Assembly (NCBI RefSeq): GCF_008704555.1
Contig: NZ_CP023702.1
Coordinates: 2,790,001 to 2,854,000, forward strand
From: Streptomyces nitrosporeus
Lineage (GTDB): Bacteria; Actinomycetota; Actinomycetes; Streptomycetales; Streptomycetaceae
Direction: 5' to 3'
DNA: 64,000 bases
Positions 62,071 through 64,000 of the stretch are shown here, piece after piece. The notes beneath the pieces were generated by a model that saw nothing but the letters and a program-made list of their open reading frames with translations, searched no databases and was not told the DNA's origin. Made by a program: the position numbers and the translations under genes. Every line of letters begins with the position of its first letter. Position 1 is the first letter of the stretch.

Positions 62071-63114
62071 TCACCCCTCCGCGGCCGCCGTCATCCGCCA
62101 CGGCGACAGCCGCTGGACGTCCCGGGCCGTTTCCGTGACGCCGCTCAGGAAGCCCTGGGCGCGGGGGGAGGCGGTGTCACGGAGCCACTGGGGGGCTATG
62201 TCGCAGACAGCGACCTTCACACCGGTGCCGGCCAGCGCCAGCGGGAGGGTGTGGACCACCGTGGAGGGGAAGCTCAGGACCGTGTGGCCGACCGGGCCGC
62301 GCCGGGCGATGAGTTCCAGGGGGAGGTCCGGGCGGACGATCTCCAGACCGGTGGCGGACTCCAGGGCGTGGAGTTTGTCCGCGGACTCCCTGCGGTGGGC
62401 GAAGTAGCGGGTCGCCCCGTGTGCCCGGGCCAGGGCCGCCACCGCCTCCTGGTACGGCACCGTGTCGATCACCCCCGTCTCGACCAGTGAGGTACCGACC
62501 AGGTCGGCGCCTTTGGTGACGGTGGGCGGGCCGAAGCGGTCCCGGGTCCAGGCGAAGGTGTTCGACGTGACCTCGACTCCCTCGGGAGTCTCCACGGGCA
62601 TCGCCGTGAACACCTCCACCGTCCGGTGTCCCGAGGGCACGAAGCTGCGCCGGGCCACGGCGGTGACCGGGGCCAGGGCCATCTCGCGCGGCCCCCGGCT
62701 GCCGCGCCGGTGCCAGCGCACCAGGCGTTCACCGCGTGCGAGCTGGGCGGTGAACTCCATGGTGGCGGTGCCGTCGTCGACGACCGTGACCCGGCGGGGG
62801 CGGGCCATCGACAGCAGCAGCTGTACGTACCGGGAGAACGGGTCCCCGATGACGATCCGGTCGGCCGCGCGGACCAGACCGGCCAGCGCCCGCAGGGCCT
62901 TGAGGGGCGCGCCGGTCTCCCCGCGCGCCTCCTGCCAGCGGACGGTGACGCCCTCGTCGCGGGCCAGCTCCGCCATCCTGCGCAGCTGACCGCGCGACAT
63001 CGGGTCGACCGGGGGGAGGACGACGACGGTGGTGCCGCCGTGCCCTCCCCGGGCGTGGGTCCACTCCAGGACGTTCAGGAGCTGGACCGGGCTCTCGACG
63101 AAGGCGAGGTTCAC
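62071..63114 (-). CDS. Polysialyltransferase-like glycosyltransferase (nonulosonic acid polymer)
   Basis: 347 residues. MNLAFVESPVQLLNVLEW is the start seen in bacterial alpha-2,8-polysialyltransferase-like proteins, with RIVIGDPFSRYVQLLLSM, VTVVDDGTATMEF and YFAHRRESADKL (an H-R-E motif) typical of this family, and VLSFPSTVVHTLPLAL near the C-terminus. No membrane helix. Directly before neuB (11 bp apart, same direction after it). In S. coelicolor the corresponding pair (as I recall SCO4881/SCO4882) serves synthesis of the Kdn-containing teichulosonic acid wall polymer. Confidence 0.82.
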   Translation of the reverse strand: MNLAFVESPVQLLNVLEWTHARGGHGGTTVVVLPPVDPMSRGQLRRMAELARDEGVTVRWQEARGETGAPLKALRALAGLVRAADRIVIGDPFSRYVQLLLSMARPRRVTVVDDGTATMEFTAQLARGERLVRWHRRGSRGPREMALAPVTAVARRSFVPSGHRTVEVFTAMPVETPEGVEVTSNTFAWTRDRFGPPTVTKGADLVGTSLVETGVIDTVPYQEAVAALARAHGATRYFAHRRESADKLHALESATGLEIVRPDLPLELIARRGPVGHTVLSFPSTVVHTLPLALAGTGVKVAVCDIAPQWLRDTASPRAQGFLSGVTETARDVQRLSPWRMTAAAEG

Positions 63115-63125
63115 CGGTCGGCCCG

Positions 63126-64000
63126 TCAGACCGCGACCGGCTCGGCGGCCGGAGCGTTCCCGGCCTCGGCGACGACGCCCGCGACGCGGCGCAGCTTCTT
63201 CATCGGGCCGAGCTCCGACTCGTAGACCCTCTTGACGCCGTCACCGAGGGACGCCTCGATGGTGCGGATGTCGCGGACCAGGCGCGTGAGGCCCTGCGGC
63301 TCGACGGAGGCGGCCTGGTCGGAGCCCCACATGGCGCGGTCGAGGGTGATGTGGCGCTCGACGAAGGTGGCGCCGAGCGCGACGGCGGCCAGGGTGGTCT
63401 GGAGGCCCGTCTCGTGGCCGCTGTAACCGATCGGCACGTTCGGGTACTCCTGCTGGAGGGTGTTGATGACCCGCAGGTTCAGCTCCTCGGCCTTCGCCGG
63501 GTACGTCGACGTGGCGTGGCAGAGCAGGATGTTGTCGCTGCCGAGGACCTCGACGGCGTGCCGGATCTGACGGGGCGTCGACATGCCGGTGGAGAGGATG
63601 ACGGTGCGGCCGGTGGCGCGCAGCGCGCGCAGCAGCTCGTCGTCGGTGAGGGAGGCGGAGGCCACCTTGTGGGCGGGGACGTCGAACTTCTCCAGGAAGG
63701 CGACGGCCTCGGTGTCCCACGGGGAGGCGAACCAGTCGATGCCGCGCTCGGCGCAGTGCTCGGCGATGGCGGTGTACTCCGCCTCGCCGAACTCCACGCG
63801 GTGGCGGTAGTCGATGTACGTCATCCGGCCCCAGGGAGTGTCGCGCTCGATGTCCCACTGGTCGCGCGGGGTGCAGATCTCCGGGGTGCGCTTCTGGAAC
63901 TTCACGGCGTCGCAGCCGGCTTCGGCGGCCACGTCGATCAGCGCGAGGGCGTTGTCGAGGTCGCCGTTGTGGTTGATGCCGATCTCACCCGTGACGTAGA
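63126..64000 (-). CDS. neuB: N-acetylneuraminate/nonulosonate synthase (NeuB family), N-terminus outside the window
   Basis: At least 291 residues visible; condenses phosphoenolpyruvate with a hexose or hexosamine to give a nine-carbon acid. YVTGEIGINHNGDLDNALAL (near the N-terminus), KFQKRTPE, WFASPWDTEAVAFLEKF, VILSTGMSTP, LCHATSTYPA, GYSGHETG and FVERHITLDRAMWGSDQAAS are the family motifs including metal and PEP sites. It ends without the C-terminal antifreeze-like SAF domain common in NeuB. Kdn synthase is likely in a streptomycete. The gene continues past the right edge. Confidence 0.92.
   Translation of the reverse strand, partial: YVTGEIGINHNGDLDNALALIDVAAEAGCDAVKFQKRTPEICTPRDQWDIERDTPWGRMTYIDYRHRVEFGEAEYTAIAEHCAERGIDWFASPWDTEAVAFLEKFDVPAHKVASASLTDDELLRALRATGRTVILSTGMSTPRQIRHAVEVLGSDNILLCHATSTYPAKAEELNLRVINTLQQEYPNVPIGYSGHETGLQTTLAAVALGATFVERHITLDRAMWGSDQAASVEPQGLTRLVRDIRTIEASLGDGVKRVYESELGPMKKLRRVAGVVAEAGNAPAAEPVAV

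Overview
The window is high-G+C (roughly 72-73%) actinobacterial chromosome with Streptomyces gene content and order. hutH, a GAF-GGDEF gene, cya, birA, pccB/pccE, accA2, sigQ-afsQ1-afsQ2, add and, at the far end, neuB with a polysialyltransferase-like gene follow the order I recall for the S. coelicolor core chromosome (about SCO4932 down to SCO4881). Start codons are often GTG or TTG. Many promoters look leaderless: a TANNNT -10 hexamer lies 6-8 nt before the start codon.

Positions 1-13,200 hold core metabolism: histidine degradation (hutH, partial), a c-di-GMP gene, enoyl-CoA hydratase, class III adenylate cyclase, biotin ligase, and the acyl-CoA carboxylase parts (beta pccB, epsilon pccE, and the biotinylated alpha subunit accA2), followed by maf and regulators.

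Positions 12,200-47,300 are dominated by nucleoside salvage and catabolism: a DeoR-family regulator, purine nucleoside phosphorylase and a sugar phosphomutase, deoC with two aldehyde dehydrogenase-like genes, a uridine kinase-like protein, adenosine deaminase, thymidine phosphorylase, cytidine deaminase, and a BMP-type nucleoside ABC transporter (binding protein, ATPase, two permeases). Six of the promoters in this set carry the same palindrome, CTACGCGCGTAG or a close variant, so they look like one regulon. Within this span lie the sigQ/afsQ1/afsQ2 signalling locus with a textbook AfsQ1 box, a LysR/MFS pair, an L,D-transpeptidase, an ECF sigma factor with a SnoaL-like tail, a STAS protein and a large secreted subtilase.

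Positions 47,400-62,050 look accessory. An M20 amidohydrolase and a divergent TetR/SDR pair lead to a compact biosynthetic-type operon (51,109-59,355): MFS exporter with a TTA codon, SGNH hydrolase-like protein, a 28-residue peptide, a 728-residue protein made of two haem-oxygenase-like diiron domains (the first degenerate), a SxtI-type carbamoyltransferase, a SxtJ-like small membrane protein and an ATP-grasp ligase. I do not recognise its product.

Next is the most unusual locus: a uracil-DNA glycosylase-fold protein fused to an ADP-ribosyltransferase domain (59,496-61,115, minus), divergent from a stand-alone macrodomain (61,347-62,027). The arrangement parallels DNA-targeting ADP-ribosylation toxin/antitoxin or defence modules of the DarT/DarG kind, but the UDG-ART fusion is one I do not recognise as described.

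Positions 62,071-64,000 return to conserved cell-envelope genes (nonulosonic acid polymer synthesis). No rRNA, tRNA, insertion sequence, integrase or CRISPR array was seen.
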